64,000 nucleotides of DNA from positions 124,001 to 188,000 of the forward strand of contig JACGCK010000023.1 of assembly GCA_014925825.1 (NCBI GenBank), given 5' to 3'. The stretch comes from Pholiota molesta. Lineage: Eukaryota > Basidiomycota > Agaricomycetes > Agaricales > Strophariaceae. The notes under the pieces were generated by a model. It worked only from the letters and a program-made list of their open reading frames with translations, was not told where the DNA came from and did not search any database. The position numbers and the translations under genes were made by a program. Positions 1-14,803 of this stretch are shown here, in pieces. How positions within the stretch are numbered: position 1 is the first letter of the stretch; each line of letters starts with the position of its first letter.

Positions 1-154
1 GATATGGTCGCGCGGGCCCAAGTGGTAGTAATTATAAATTGGTGAAGTTGGTCTTTCATCCGAACCGCAATGTCGTCTTGACCCATCCTCCATTTATTAT
101 ACCATCCCCTGCCTTTCCTCCTTCCTCCTTGACGACATCCCAGCCCCTTCGCCG

Positions 155-3100
155 TTGCCCACGGCCGGCGCTGTGCCAATGTCAGATACCAACCAATATC
201 AGCGACGACAACCTCCCAGTCCCCTCGTCTTCTCCCCAGATGCCATCCTATCTCCCATCCCACTCCAGGCCCAGCAAAGCATGGCAAGCATCAACCACGG
301 TTCCGGATCCAACACCGTTTCCATGCCCTTTGTCAGGCGCCATGTAACCCGTCGTCTCAAGGCCGCAAAGGCGGAGTGTGATAAGGAGCTCCAGCGTGTC
401 ACCCACAACATCACCGTCTTTTTCGAGGAGCGTTTGCGCGAGGGTGACCATGAGACCGAGCGGGATCGTCGTGAAAGGGACTATGACGTGCACAGTGACC
501 TCGAGCCTCTCCGAGACGCCTTCGTATACCAGCCTAACGAGTTTGGATCACTCCAGCAACCAGATGAATATAGTTCAGATGGCGGCTACGATGTTGAGCC
601 GGATTACCATCGACACGGTCGACAATGTGCGTATACTCTTGGATATTTATCACTACTGTCACTAATACGACGTACTTATCCTTCTTCCCCTATCGTCAAT
701 TCAGTGTCCACTGCTTCTGCTCAGATGAGCCCCGTCTCTTTACGCCGACAAAGCGGTGCTCCGTGGGATAGACCTCTCAGCAGCTCCGTATCGTCTAGCG
801 CTATTGCTTCCAGTCCTGCTTCATCTACCATATTGTTGCCAGATGCACCAATCACACGAAAGCAACCTCCTCCACCTGCCTCCACAACGTGGGGAACGGC
901 AGTGCTTCTTCTCGTCGCCTTTCTCGCACTATCCACATACCAGTTAGACCTACTCAATCTGGCCAGAGCTCCCGTTCCACCTCTCGATCACGTTCCCCGT
1001 TACCCCCTCTGTCTTCTCATCCAAGCTTCTCGGAGTATGCTCTTAATTCTAGCCTTAATCGAAGATCGTCACGCATTCTCGTGGACGACCCTGTTGACCC
1101 AATAATGACCGCGCTTTATGAAATCATTGGTGTGGCCACGGACGTAACAGAAACCACCATCGCGCAGCTTACGGCACAGCCGAAAATTATGGAAACCATT
1201 GTGCAGCGTGTACAAAATATTGGCAAAACCTGGGACGATCATCCAGATTGGCACGGAAGGAACTGGTATGTGCAAGTGCTACTTGCCGTCGCGAGCCTGA
1301 GTCGCGTGGTCGAATGGTGGGAAGCTGAAAAGCAGTTTTGGAATTTCGACGAGAACGAAGACGAGCAAGACGAGCCGCTGATGTTCGTTACCAAGCCCGC
1401 GGAGGATCTTGAAGCCATGTCTTCGACATTGCAGCATGTAGAATCGGAGCTAGAGAATTTCAGGCTTAACGACGACGACGATCACAAGGTACGCGCTCGG
1501 ACGCCTCCGACTATCACCCGAAAGTCGCGAGACGAGCATACCAAAGATGTTGCTACGCACGCCCGCCTTGCTCCGCCCACCCCTGCAAAAGCTACTCCGA
1601 CTCCATCGCCCTCCAAAATGATGGAGGCTGCAGAGTCTGCCCGTGTGCTCGCAACTGAGCGTCTTAGGCTGCAGGCCGAGACCGCGCAGAACCAGAACAT
1701 CGTCGTAGAGCTCAGTCTGGACGGGGATCATTTCATTTGGGTGAATCATGCATGGAGAGTCGTCGTTGGGCAAGTGAATTCTCTTCTGTAGTAACCTGCT
1801 ATTATTAACACCTCTTCTTAGGTCTGAACCGGAAGAACTTCCAGGCACCCGGATCTCAAGTCTGCTCTCGCGTGACGATTGGGGTGTATTTAAGGAGGCT
1901 ACCCAACGATTGCAGGAGGACGATTCGCATACAGTAGAGGTTTGGTTCAAGCTTCAGGTTGAACCCACTGTCGAACATGACCCGTCTGCAGGCACACTCT
2001 ATCAACAAATGGAGGGTAAAGGAATGCTGATGATCGATCGTGAAGACGGTCAACCTTCGCACACGATGTGGGTCATCAAACCCATAGCCCCCGCGCGATT
2101 TGAGCACGATACATTGCCTATTCCGCTGGATGAAAATGACCTCGCTCCAGAACCTGCCTCGACTATCCGGTCTAACTTCCATGAACGACCTGCCATGGAA
2201 CCTATGACTCCATTTCCTTTCAGCCAGCCTATCAGCATGGAACCTATCCTCTGCCGTATCTGCGAATGCCAAATACCGCAATGGTACTTTGAGAAGCACA
2301 GCGAGACATGTGCTGAAACGCATCGTTTAGAGGCTGAGATCGTCGAATGCAATGAATCTATTGCTGAGCTTCGGAATACTATTCGCGACTTATGCGTAGC
2401 TGTTGACCGACCTTCACCGGCGGCTGTACCAGAATACCGCGGAATGCAAATTTTTACTCCATCTTCGTCGCCAATCGTCTCGTCACCTCTTCAGCTCTTC
2501 CGTGCCAACAAGATGCAGAGGCTGGGCGTGAAAAAGATGCAAAGGCGTCTGTTGGACCAGATCGAGGATATTCTGCAAGTCGCGTCGGAAATTCAAATGC
2601 CATCATTGAAGGAAGAAGAGGCAAAGGAACCTATCGAGCGCCAGCGACTCCTTTCACCGAGCTCTGAAAGCAAGATTTCTCAGATTCGCCAATGGTCGAA
2701 ACCTACAACTGAGGATGCCGCCCTTGGGCAATTGTTGCAGGACGCCGAGCGTGTCATGAGGCAGAAAATCGACAATGTTGTGCGCATGCAGAACACCATT
2801 CGCTATTCAGAGAAGATCTGGCACGAGTGGCAAGATAGGATTGAGAACGCCCTGGCAGCGGAGGAGGGGTCTGGTAGCGAGGATGGCAGTGAGGATGGGA
2901 AAGAGGACGGCGACCGGAAATCAATGACATTCAAGTACTACCTCAGAGTATGGAGGCGGAAGGGGTGCCATATCGAGCCTGAGGCCTGCCCAACCTATGC
3001 CTATGTCATCTTTTACGCCCTCTAACTTTATGGCGGCTGCTCTCCGCCCTGCCTCGGTTTCGATGATAACATCCAGCAACCCCAGTCTTGGCCCTCGACA

Positions 3101-6100
3101 GCAGCTGCAAGCGACAAGGTCGTCGACACCGTCATCTGTATCTTCACCTTTGGCCCTTGCAGCACCTATCGTGGCGTCTTCATCGCCTGATGAGCCGATG
3201 CCGCCCATGCTCCTCGACGAAAGTCCCAGTCATAGCAATTTTGGTCTCAAGAACCGTAAGTCTATTCAGAACTTATTGGAACCGCTCTTTATTGTCACAC
3301 CGCCGACATCACCGCTCGTTTCAGCGCGCGACACGAGTTCTGGGTCATTGACGCGGGAGTCATCGACCAAGCGCTCCAACCGGCGGCACTCGACTACGAA
3401 TCTGCTGACCAGTCCACCGGCGGCTGGCCCTCTATCACCGCGTCTAACCTCTAACCAACCTCTGTCACGGACAACGCCCACTTCTATCAAGGATTTTGAC
3501 ATTATTAAGCCGATCAGCAAAGGCGCTTTTGGATCCGTGTTTCTTGCGAAGAAGAAAGTGACTGGCGATTACTATGCGATCAAGGTCCTCAAGAAAGCCG
3601 ATATGATTGCTAAGAATCAGATCACTAATGTCAAGGCTGAACGTATGATTCTGATGAAACAGGCTGAGTCACCTTTTGTTGCAAAGCTTTACTTCACGTT
3701 CCAGAGCAAAGATAACCTGTATTTGGTTATGGAATATCTAAACGGAGGAGACTGCGCTGCGCTCATCAAGAGTCTTGGCTGCCTGCCCGAGGAATGGACC
3801 AAGAATTACATCGCGGAAGTGGTCCTCGGACTTGAATACCTGCACCAACGGGCGTTGTACATCGGTCCGTGATTTATTTTAAATTCTTTTGAAATTTATT
3901 GACATTGTTGATCCACGAATAGTGACCTGAAACCGGACAACCTGCTCATCGATGCTCATGGCCATCTAAAGCTCACGGATTTCGGACTGAGCAGGATCGG
4001 TTTGCTCGGACGTCAGACGCGCGAGAGTCAACTTGGTCGACCTTTGACCAGATACAGTTCGAGATCGCGGCCACCTTCGATGGACTCAAACTATCTAGCT
4101 TCTCCTCTAATACACCCCGATCCGACCAGCGGAGGTTCGTATTTCACGCAGCGGACAAACATCGTTCCCCGCATTGGGAACAGTCCTTATCTACCTCCCA
4201 CAGATGATTACAGCGAGTCAAGCAGTTCAGAGTCTCACTCTGCCCTGCAAGCTCGACGTAGCATCAAACTCGCTGAAAGCCCATTGCAATCCTTTGCGAC
4301 TGAGCTAACGACCGATCTCCGTTCCCATTCAAATTCGACTGCTGGGACACCCCCTGGCGAACAGAAATTTGTTGGCACTCCTGACTACCTGGCTCCGGAA
4401 ACTATTCTTGGTCTAAGAGGTGACGACGCCGCAGTCGACTGGGTACGTAATCTTTTCTGATATCTTATCTTGTTTTTTCTTCTTGTGAGCCTTCATTACT
4501 GACATGTTTTCTTGTAATAGTGGGCCTTGGGTGTCATCACCTATGAATTCTTGTACGGCATTCCACCATTCCATGCCGAAACGCCCGAGAGAGTTTTCGA
4601 AAATATTCTTTCAGGAAACATCGAATGGCATGAGGAGTGGATTGAATTCTCACAGGAAGCCCGCGATTTTATGCAGGCGCTAATGACCATCGATCCCAAT
4701 GAGCGACTCGGTTCTGGTGGAGCGGAAGAGGTGAAGGCGCATCCGTTCTTCGCAGGAATCGATTGGGACAAGGTCACGACTACCGAAGCTGCATTCATCC
4801 CTCAAGTAACGGACCCCGAATCGACTGATTATTTCGACCCGCGAGGTGCTATACCTCAGCTCTTCCATGATGACGATCCAGTAGCCCTACACAACCAGAC
4901 AAGCTTGGACAGCCCCACTGGTAGCTCCAGCATGCCTCCCCCTTCTGCGCCTGTCCCGATCGCAGGTCGCGAACCGCCTCTATCCGGTGGAAGTGACGAT
5001 TTGGCTCGTTCAGCTTCAAAAACTTGCCAGTCTTGAAGCAGGCCAATGACGATATGATACGCAAGATCAAGACAGACCAAATGACCCCTATTACACATGC
5101 ATTGACGGAGCCTGCAAGCTTCCATCAACGGAAGCGCAGTGTGTCGCAGCGTATCAAGAAACCTCCTAGTGTTGTTACCGACATGGGCGGCAAGCTACCT
5201 GCTGGTCCTCCTTCACCTGCTACGTCGACGTCGTCGATAGCATCTTCTCCGTCAAGATCTAGTCTTCCTCCTCCAACTCCTGGAAACAGCGCTGGTCATA
5301 TTCGAAAGCCTTCCGAATATGGAGCTGTGGAACGATTCAAGTTGAACCATATGGAAGGCGGCGACCGCAGAAATCCCATGCCTAGTCGATTACGAACGGC
5401 CTCGGTTTCGAGCGCGGGAGATGGTTCGGGCTCGGAGACATGGCAATCTACGGGCTATGGAAGTCAGCATGAATCTAACACGCCTCCATCGTCTGTGCAC
5501 TCAATAGATTTGCGCAAAGGACCGGACCCATATGACCGTGCTGTGACGGTCTTACTTGCTGAAGACAATCCGATAACCGCCAAGATCATTGAGACTATAT
5601 TGATACGGCTGGGCTGTCGCTGGTTGTGGTTGCCGATGGTTCCGAGGCAATCAGTGTCGCAATGGGCGATATCAGTCAGTCTTTTTTTCACCTTTCTCTG
5701 CTAAGAATCTAACTCATGGGCCCACGACAGAATTCGATTGCATCCTGATGGATCTCCAAATGCCAGTTCGTGAGTCTTCTTTCTTCGATGTCTTCTAAGG
5801 TTCTCTTTTTCTCATGTTTATATTCATAGTCGATGGAGAAGGTGCAGCGCGGTACATTAAGAGCACCAATGGCAAAAACACAAACACCCCTATAATTGCT
5901 GTAAGCGCCTACAGTGGCACGGATCCCAACGAAACGAGCAATGTCTTTACGGCCTCCCTTGCAAAGCCTTTGCAAAAGGCCGACCTCATTGGTACGTGTG
6001 ACCTCAATAAATATTTGTGGCTTTCTTTTCTCATGGATATGCACTTAGCTGTTATGCGCCAACTCGGGTTCAAAACTTCCCCATGCAAGGTGGAGCTGTA

Positions 6101-6164
6101 CATCCAAAGGTTACAGCGTCTCACGTTACCCCGATTGCTCCGCCTGTTTCTTCATGATACATGA
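155..6164 (+). CDS. RIM15: Rim15/Cek1-type PAS-kinase-receiver protein
   Basis: AGC-family serine/threonine kinase of the Rim15/Cek1/ppk31 type, which in yeasts controls entry into quiescence downstream of nutrient signalling. Order: Ser-rich N-terminus, a PAS-like stretch (about 1700-2000), a Cys/His zinc motif (CRICECQ...HSETC, about 2250-2310), a coiled coil, the kinase (about 3490-4760), the family motif FSFKNLPVLKQANDD (about 5005-5050) and a C-terminal receiver domain. Visible kinase motifs are the Gly loop SKGAFGSVF, the Lys in YYAIKVL, DLKPDN, DFGLSR and APE, with a long insert between DFG and APE. The receiver has AEDN, the phospho-acceptor Asp in MDLQMP and AKPL. Introns: 627-704, 1770-1821 (GC donor), 3866-3923 approximately, 4443-4520, 5675-5730, 5770-5829, 5992-6048. 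The frame breaks near 886, 2950, 3852, 5001, 5621 and perhaps 6075; each is repaired by one added base. Met at 179 is an alternative start. Confidence 0.88.
1770..1821 (+). other. GC-AG intron in the Rim15-like gene
   Basis: Only a GC donor (GG|GCAAGT) with acceptor TTAG joins the PAS exon in frame: codon GG|G, then SEPEEL. All nearby GT donors give a stop directly after the acceptor. The remainder of the donor matches the GT consensus. Confidence 0.75.
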
Positions 6165-6701
6165 CCTCTTTATGCTCACCTTTTGTCTGTATCCTATTTT
6201 CCATTCGTTCATTTTATTTTTGATGGATTTTTGTTTCCCGTTTTCATTTCGATTTCGAATCTCTTGTCATTTTGGTCGCTCTGGTAAACATTTCTGCACG
6301 CATTCCATATTACATTCACCATGATCACATAGCATTTTTCTACGCATAGCCATCCCTCCACGACTTGTAATTTACGACCTACATAGATACAGTTGCAGCA
6401 ATTTATTACACTGCCATGATATATAATCTATTTTAGAACGTGTGATAGTTGGATCGCTCGGATTCACTGCTTTTGAGCGCTACCGTTCTTGTCAACTCTC
6501 CAGTCCACCTCGTTGCTGGTTACCCTCTCCTCGCCTTGCGAAAGGTCCCAATCTTGCTCGTGAGTTGCGTGCTGTCGGATCAGCCATGATCAAATCCCTT
6601 AACCAAGTGCTTGCAGACTGGTCTCACGGGATATCTGGCCCAGAGATTGGCACCGATAGTAGTGCAGAGCGTGGCGCCGAAGATTGGGTTTCCCGAGAAC
6701 T
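6165..6701. other. Intergenic, Rim15-like to UIM gene
   Basis: Pyrimidine-rich AT-rich sequence follows the kinase stop and fits a 3' UTR. The second half is open in one frame from 6442, but the peptide is not family-like and probably represents 5' UTR or an unrecognised upstream exon of the next gene. Confidence 0.4.
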
Positions 6702-9482
6702 ATGTCCCGAAGACCTTCATACAGGCCCATTAATGCAAATGCGGAGGGGGTGGTATATTCGCCCATTGGGAACAACGCCAATGCCTATCCACAAGTGCTT
6801 GACCCAGAACATGGTCCACAGACAGTCCACAGATCCGACTTGTTCTTCGCGAACAGCAACCCTCACATGAACCGAGGCAGAACACAGCCTTCTCTCAGCG
6901 ACCTTCTGACAATGCACCATCCCCTTCCGTATCTAATCAATTATATCCATATCACCAGCAAGCCTTTCACCACTACTCACCTCCGGCTCCTCCTCCTCCC
7001 CGCGAGGTCTATTCGCAGCACCAACCGCCCCCGAGTTACCCTCGAACCCAGCTAATGCACCGCTAGTCCCACCATTACCGCCCAAGCCTATTGTATACCG
7101 CCCATCAACACCACCACAAATTACGACCAATATGCTGGTAGACCGCCTGCTTCACTTCCGCCGCCATCCCTACCACCACTCCCACTGGAAGAAGAGGAAG
7201 AGGAGACTGTTCTATCTCCGTCAGATGATTCCAACGAGCTTGCAATGGCGCTGGCGCTCTCGCAGTCCGAGTCGATTGAACATCAAAAGTTACAAGAGCA
7301 GCTAAGGAATCAAGAGGAAGAGGATCTAGCCAGAGCGCTTGCTGAATCGATGCTGTCGACAGGAAGTAACGTCACTCCGTCTATCAGCCCTTTCTTCATC
7401 CCTATACCAGATGCAGGTAGTTCTTTGCCTAAACCAGGGCAGAGGATACTCCCCAGATCACGACACCTCCGGCGCCTATCTCGGTTGATCTGCCCGCAGA
7501 AACCGCTTCAATCTCGGGGCATACTCCGGACCCTCCTGCATTTGATAAACCGTTCCCTGAATTTGGACTACACGAGAAATGGCGTCTGCCTGGTGTGTCT
7601 GACAAAGTGGTAGACGACAGCCACCCATCCAATGGCGGGTCAGAACAATTGGGCAGGAAGCCGTCTACCAATTTCTCGACCACCTCTACTCTCGAAGTAC
7701 CGCAAGCAGCCGCTCGAACGAGGTCATTGAGTATATCAAGTATATCTTCATTGGCATATATGCAACCCGACCCAGAGCTTGAATCAACAGATAGTCGGAC
7801 AAAGCTGGCTCACAAGATAGTCATGAAATCCAAGATGGCAGAGCTACTCCCGAGTTCCTCGGTGCAGCAAATCCCGACCCATTTCGAATGCCATCACACC
7901 CACGCCTCCAGACTAAGTCTGATTATTCCTCAGGATTTAGAGGAACCCAACGTTCTCGTATTCGACGATGAAGCTTATGCACGACAACTTGCTGTTGAAG
8001 AAGAGGCATTAGCCGCACAAGAAGCGCTATATCCAAATGAAAAGGCGCGTCCCATGCCGATGTATGACAGAGACTCGGAACAAGCTCTGCCATTATACAC
8101 ACCCCAGAATCAACACTACAATGGTGGTGAGGGTCCTTCTTCTAGCAACCATTCATATTTCGATCACCAACCGCTGTACCCTTCAAATCTGGGCAATTAT
8201 AATGGAATATCGTCTACGCCTATCTCTGTCTACGCTCAACAAAGCCATGCCCCTCAACATCCCGAACATCATCAACCTTTCTACGGACGAAAACCATCAG
8301 ATGCAAAGATTTCAAGCCAACCTCCCCTTTATCCAATCCAACCCAACCTGCCACCCCATATTCACCTGTGGTATATCCCTCTCTTAGAAACCGTCGCGAT
8401 ACGGAGTCCGACACATTTTCCGACACCAGCCACCATTCATCAAATCACTCTGCTGCCACAGCGCCTCCAGCTCCACCCCCTGGGGCTCAGAACCCCTCGC
8501 CACCATCATTCCACGAAGCGCGTTCACCCGCAAGCGCTGTTTCTATGCCCTCCGCTGGCGTCCTCAACGCAAATCACTTCCTCGACCGCGAATTATTACT
8601 TGGTGTTTGTATGTACTCGATTTTTGGATTATTCTTTGCATGATGCTCATGGAATTTCAGCGATCGGGTTTAAACCCCCACTGATTTCAATGACGCTTAG
8701 GCCGATGGAGGATCCTATGCCAAATATCATTTCACTTCCTTATGCTCGATGTCCACCGCTACACCTTCAAGCGCCTACTTGGAGTCATCTCCTCCGGTTG
8801 ATGGCCCGGCTAAGCGGCACGCGTATTGAGCCAACCGTAGAAGCCATGGCAGTCACCAAAGCCGAGCTTAAGTTGCGCACTGTTGTTCAGTTTATCAAAG
8901 TATGTATAATCCTACTCTTCCAGTAATAATCTATTACTGAACCCTAGTGTTGAATAGCCTGCTCCGCAGTCCAACGACTGGCGCACAATTGTTTGGTTCA
9001 CAATTGATCATCCTGTTCCACCAACTGTCCCTGGAGCAGCTCGATATACCTCTGGCAATCCCAACCTACTACCATGGTCGTATACCCTATCTCCCATACC
9101 ACTCTTGCTGCGCGACGCAACAGACACAAGTATATCCAAGACCTACACGATACCCGCGTCCGAGTCCGTTCCTCTCCCTACTTTACCCATCACCTTCCCT
9201 AGTCTAGCTTCGTACCTCCAAGTGGCACTCGAAGCTTCACGGCAGCATTCTGGCGACAGTTCAAGTGGACTGGGCAAGCTAGGCAAGACTGTCCAGATGT
9301 GCTATCCTAATGTTGGGCAAGGCGGCCTGAGCGAATTTGATATTCCGGAACGGTCGAGTGTAACACACTTGTTCAAGCGCGTTATTGGGCGGAGCAACAA
9401 TAATAAGAAGAAAGGGAAGACATCCAATAATGAAGAAACTTATCAACTTGTTACTCCATTTGTGCCAGATGAATGGGGCTGA
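6702..9482 (+). CDS. UIM-motif protein, Pro/Gln-rich
   Basis: I do not recognise a named orthologue. The protein begins MSRRPSYRPINAN, then has a Pro/Gln/Tyr-rich section, an acidic run (LEEEEEET, about 7190-7210) and two ubiquitin-interacting motifs in tandem (NELAMALALSQSES at about 7232 and EEEDLARALAESML at about 7318). A third helix of similar type, DDEAYARQLAVEEEALA, lies near 7970. The C-terminal third, after LDRELLLGV, is a folded-looking region ending in TPFVPDEWG. Introns are 8609-8660 and 8900-8957. The frame must shift near 6940, 7070, 7440 and 8360, with continuous Ser/Pro/Gln-rich peptide on both sides, so the model is approximate. A role in ubiquitin recognition is inferred from the UIMs only. 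The start is the first Met of the sensible frame. Confidence 0.6.
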
Positions 9483-9893
9483 GTATTCAGCATTTTCCTT
9501 ACCTCTCTTTCCTTCTTGTCTTGCCTGACCACCTATTCACTTTTTCGATGTTTTATTATGTGTAGGTGATTCGTTGGTCCTCTATCCTATGAATTTCTGG
9601 ATTTTATTGTTTTATCTATCCTTGATGTAGCGATTATTGTAGGGACAAAGTGTACTACTAGAACTGATAAAATGGTATCGATTTCTGACATCTATAGTCT
9701 CTGATTCTATCTGATGCAGTTCAGACACAGAAAATGATCTTCTTTGTTATATCTTGCCCCAGTCCACGAATACAATGGCCGATCTCTTGTCGTACCTCCG
9801 AAACGACAAATACCAGTTTCCTACGAATAAAACCTAAATGAGCGACCCAACCCGAAAAGAAAAAAAGGAAAGCAAACCTTGATAGGTTACTGA
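9483..9893. other. Convergent 3' intergenic region
   Basis: AT-rich spacer between the stops of the UIM gene (+) and ATE1 (-). It must hold both 3' ends. No ORF, RNA gene or repeat was recognised. Confidence 0.5.
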
Positions 9894-11695
<1,802 letters not shown>

Positions 11696-11977
11696 AAGAG
11701 TGAAGGATCAAGAATCAAGAAAGAGGCTAGTGAACGCGAAGAGGATTGGACGCGTTCTTAGGAGAACGTCTTCGTAGCCGATAACAAGAAGATTGTCGAA
11801 GATGGTGATAAGACGAAGATCGCTGAATATTCAATTTAGTCAAACCTCAAAGCAGAGCCACTGACGGCTCCGTCACGGTCATATCGTATTCTGCAGCACC
11901 AATCGGCACACCTCAGCAATAGCGCATACACTCAGCTTATTTTCCGCTCATACAATGCACAGAAAATCCGTAACCAT

Positions 11978-12338
11978 TCAATTGCCCTTCGTCGCCTCCA
12001 TGTTGTACTGTACATTCTTGCGGTATTTAGTGGTTAAATCCGCCGCCGTCTTCACTGATGCATTCGCCCTCAAAATCTCCTGCACAACGCAAACCACAGA
12101 CGACATGATAGGAAGGGTAAGGAGAACGTGAGTAAAGTTAGCTCGGAACAAGGGAGGTAAAGGCGACAACGGACCTCGAGCGAGTGGTTCAACTCCAAGA
12201 TCATCTCCGTGCATTTCGACTGGGATCGTCGACGCTCAGCGTTGATGGCATATAACAGAAAGCAGAAACAACCCTCACTGTGTTCTTCAAAATGCGCTCC
12301 AGAAGGACGGCTTGCCTCTCTGCATGTGGGTTCTCCAT
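11978..12338 (-). CDS. DAD4: DASH complex subunit Dad4
   Basis: Small outer-kinetochore protein of the DASH/Dam1 ring that couples kinetochores to microtubule plus ends; a single short coiled coil. Three exons are read on the minus strand: 12338-12279 (MENPHAERQAVLLERILKNT), 12219-12175 (SKCTEMILELNHSLE) and 12079-11978 (EILRANASVKTAADLTTKYR onwards). The joined protein, about 69 residues, is typical for Dad4, and MENPH at the start and VQYNxEATK at the end are characteristic. Introns 12220-12278 and 12080-12174 have GT-AG ends and keep phase. No frame break was found. The dense intron layout hides this gene from simple ORF finding: the only long ORF over it carries the wrong N-terminus. Confidence 0.92.
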
Positions 12339-12711
12339 CGTCGCGTTAGGGTATTATGATGGAGCTGTTAGTGCTAAGTGCTTTGACTTTCAACTTCGTC
12401 TGTTGAAGAAACCTCAGAAAGTCACGGTCGCGTCGTGTCACGCGATTTAGAGTTGATTTAGAGCCCCTTTATTGCAAAAGAGCGTACGCGAATAACATAG
12501 TATGTAAGTAGCATCTCGTATCCTTATATCTAAAGGAGGCTCCAATGTCGAATCAATATGCAAGGGGTGGTGGTATATGTATAAGCAGTATGTAGGAGAT
12601 GAATAACATGTGGATCATAGTACAGATGAATAGCGAACAAGACAAAAGATGAGAAAGCGGCATGTCAAGTGAGTCCCAGAGCCCACAGGAAGAACTAACG
12701 GCGTTCAGCGC
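12339..12711. other. Intergenic, DAD4 promoter and PROPPIN 3' end
   Basis: Holds the 5' side of DAD4 and the 3' UTR of the PROPPIN gene, both on the minus strand. No ORF, RNA gene or repeat recognised. Confidence 0.45.
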
Positions 12712-14296
12712 TCAGCCCCAACCATCCCACCTCCCAAAACGGCGTACTCCTGCAGCGTACAATTCCTGCTCTCCTTCTTATTTTGTCTTTGTCGCGTTCC
12801 CTCTCCTTGCCTTGTCCAGCCGCGACGCACTGGACCCCGCTATCGACGCCGCCCGCGACACATGCGAGGGCTGGGGCGGCGACCCGGAGGACAGAGGCGA
12901 CGTCTTGAAAGATCCAGACGCGCGCTTCGCCGCGCGTCCCGCGAGCTTAGGCAGCGAGAGCCGGTACCACCCCCCAGTGTACGTCAGCGCGATGAGCTGA
13001 TACTCCTTCGCATTCGAGGGCGCTGCAGGGTCTTCCGCGGGCGCCTCAATCCAGCCCACCACGCAACGCTCCTCCTCGGGCAGATCAACCCCGGCAGACC
13101 GCGATGTGGATGAGAGCGAGATGTGCGACGATTGCACGGGTATCCGGTACTGCGCATACGACCACTCTGACTCAAAGTACTTCGGCAGGGCAAGAAGGGC
13201 GTCAAAGGCGAGAACGTCGAGTGGCGGTTTCTATTAGTAGAAGCGTTCAAATCAGCGTCAGCATCGGATGGGCACGCAGGCAACTTACGTGGCGCCGGAG
13301 ACCACGAGATTGAATACATGTACAGTGCCCTTATCGCTCCAAACGCACAGCTCTTGTTCATCCGGGCGGAAGGCCACGCCATAGATATCCGCCTTGTCCG
13401 TCCCCCTCCGGAACTCTCTCACCAGCTTACCCGAGATGGCATCCCACACGCGCACGAGCGTCCCTGAATCGACGTCGTGCAACGAGGCGGCCCGACGCAG
13501 GCATCGCTATCGTGGTAAGCGCCGTCGTTGTGCAGCGATGATCGATACTGGATGTTTCAGACGAGGTGGCGGTGGTTTCCGCGGGGGCGAGGACGAGGGT
13601 GGGTTCCGTGATACAGGTAAAGGGCATGGGGGCAGATGCACAAGCTGGACATGTCCGACCTGGCGCCCAGCGATCGCGAGCAACGTCGCATATGGCGCAG
13701 TGGCCATCGCAAGCAGACCTAAACGCAACATAGCACCGCATCTTTCAGAGCTCACGCACAATCAACACAGGCAGTGACGGTACACGATACTCACCTCGTG
13801 GGTTGTCACCCGTGTCCCACTCGCCATAACGAGTAACGGAGGCGCCTATCTGGAACACGACGACGCGGCGGCGCAATGAGACAGCAAGCCAGCCACGCCG
13901 ACACGCAATACCCCTAACGCGCTCGCGGAACTCCAGCTCCGCGACCTCCTTCCCAGCGCATCGTTCCACAGCACGACCTTGTTCGGCGGGTACAGCGGGC
14001 TCCTCCCACCGCCCAGCAGGAAAGGATGTTCGACGCATGCAGCGGGACCACCGCCGCAAGGGTACCCCCCGTCAGCTCTGCACACAAATCAGATCAATCA
14101 ACGCCGCCGTCAGCGCCAGTGTCCCGAGACCTCAGTGGGACGCACCTCGTTTCCGGATCAACTGCAGTGGATGCGTGCGGTATACGGCGAAGCCCGCGGG
14201 GGTAGAGGCGGTGAATATGTCACAGTCGGCGTCGAGCCTTGCATCGAGGATGTGGATGGGACTGGTGGCAGAGATCTGGTGTCGTCCCAAGTTCAT
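12712..14296 (-). CDS. HSV2: PROPPIN beta-propeller (Hsv2/WIPI3/4-like)
   Basis: WD-repeat phosphoinositide-binding protein of the Atg18/Atg21/Hsv2 family, acting on endosomes and autophagic membranes. The decisive mark is EFRRGTDKADIYGVAF (about 13375-13416): FRRG is the PI3P/PI(3,5)P2-binding motif. Other blades: DADCDIFTASTPAGFAVY (about 14200-14250), the hallmark GGGRSPLYPPNKVVLWND (about 13965-14020), a segment ending AGRQVGHVQLV, the TALTTIAMPASGRL blade before FRRG, and the C-terminal EYQLIALTYTGGWYRLSLP. The end RRFGRWDGWG is reached only if one base is added near 12744. PPNKVVLWND is more like Hsv2/WIPI3/4 than Atg18. Further single-base breaks lie near 13940 and 14000. Met 14296 begins MNLGRHQISATS. 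The exon with the Pro/Ser insert (about 13560-13640) is lower confidence. Confidence 0.85.
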
Positions 14297-14803
14297 GGGG
14301 GAAGAGGTCCAAGTGACAGGCCCACAGCCGACACACCTCCTTAATGACATCCCCGCGCCGGGCCGGTCAAGCACGTGGTCTGACGTTATCGCATCTGGTC
14401 GACCACTGCATACTATCATGACTATGCATCTGCATGCGGGCCATTGCTACTCATTGCTACTAGTACTCAGCGGAACGAGGACAGCCAGAAGAGTTCAGCG
14501 GGGCTTGATAGTTAATAGACTCAAGTATATCGGTTAATACACTACAAAGGATTGCAACATATCAGAGCAAGCCTATATAGGTATGAGATACATGTACACC
14601 CTTCAACGGGGAATCTACTCCATACAGCAACTATCCTACAGCACAGCACGATAATAAGAGAAACCCTAAACTGAAAAAAGCAAAAGACAGAAAAAGGAAA
14701 GTCCCGGACCATTCATAAGGTATTGGAGACAAAGACAACATTCCTCTCCTTCCCTCTTCCTCTCCTCTTTCCTCCCATCTTTCATCGTATAATCGCGCCC
14801 TTC
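14297..14803. other. Intergenic with PROPPIN promoter
   Basis: Upstream of the PROPPIN start and downstream of the Cys-rich hypothetical gene. CACGTG is present at 14372-14377, about 75 bp upstream of the PROPPIN start. Otherwise nothing recognised. Confidence 0.4.

Noticed and set aside
889..1791. A separate gene starting in the middle of the Rim15-like gene
   Set aside because: It starts with GTG, continues Ser/Arg-rich peptide from the previous frame, and runs into the PAS region; one missing base explains the frame change.
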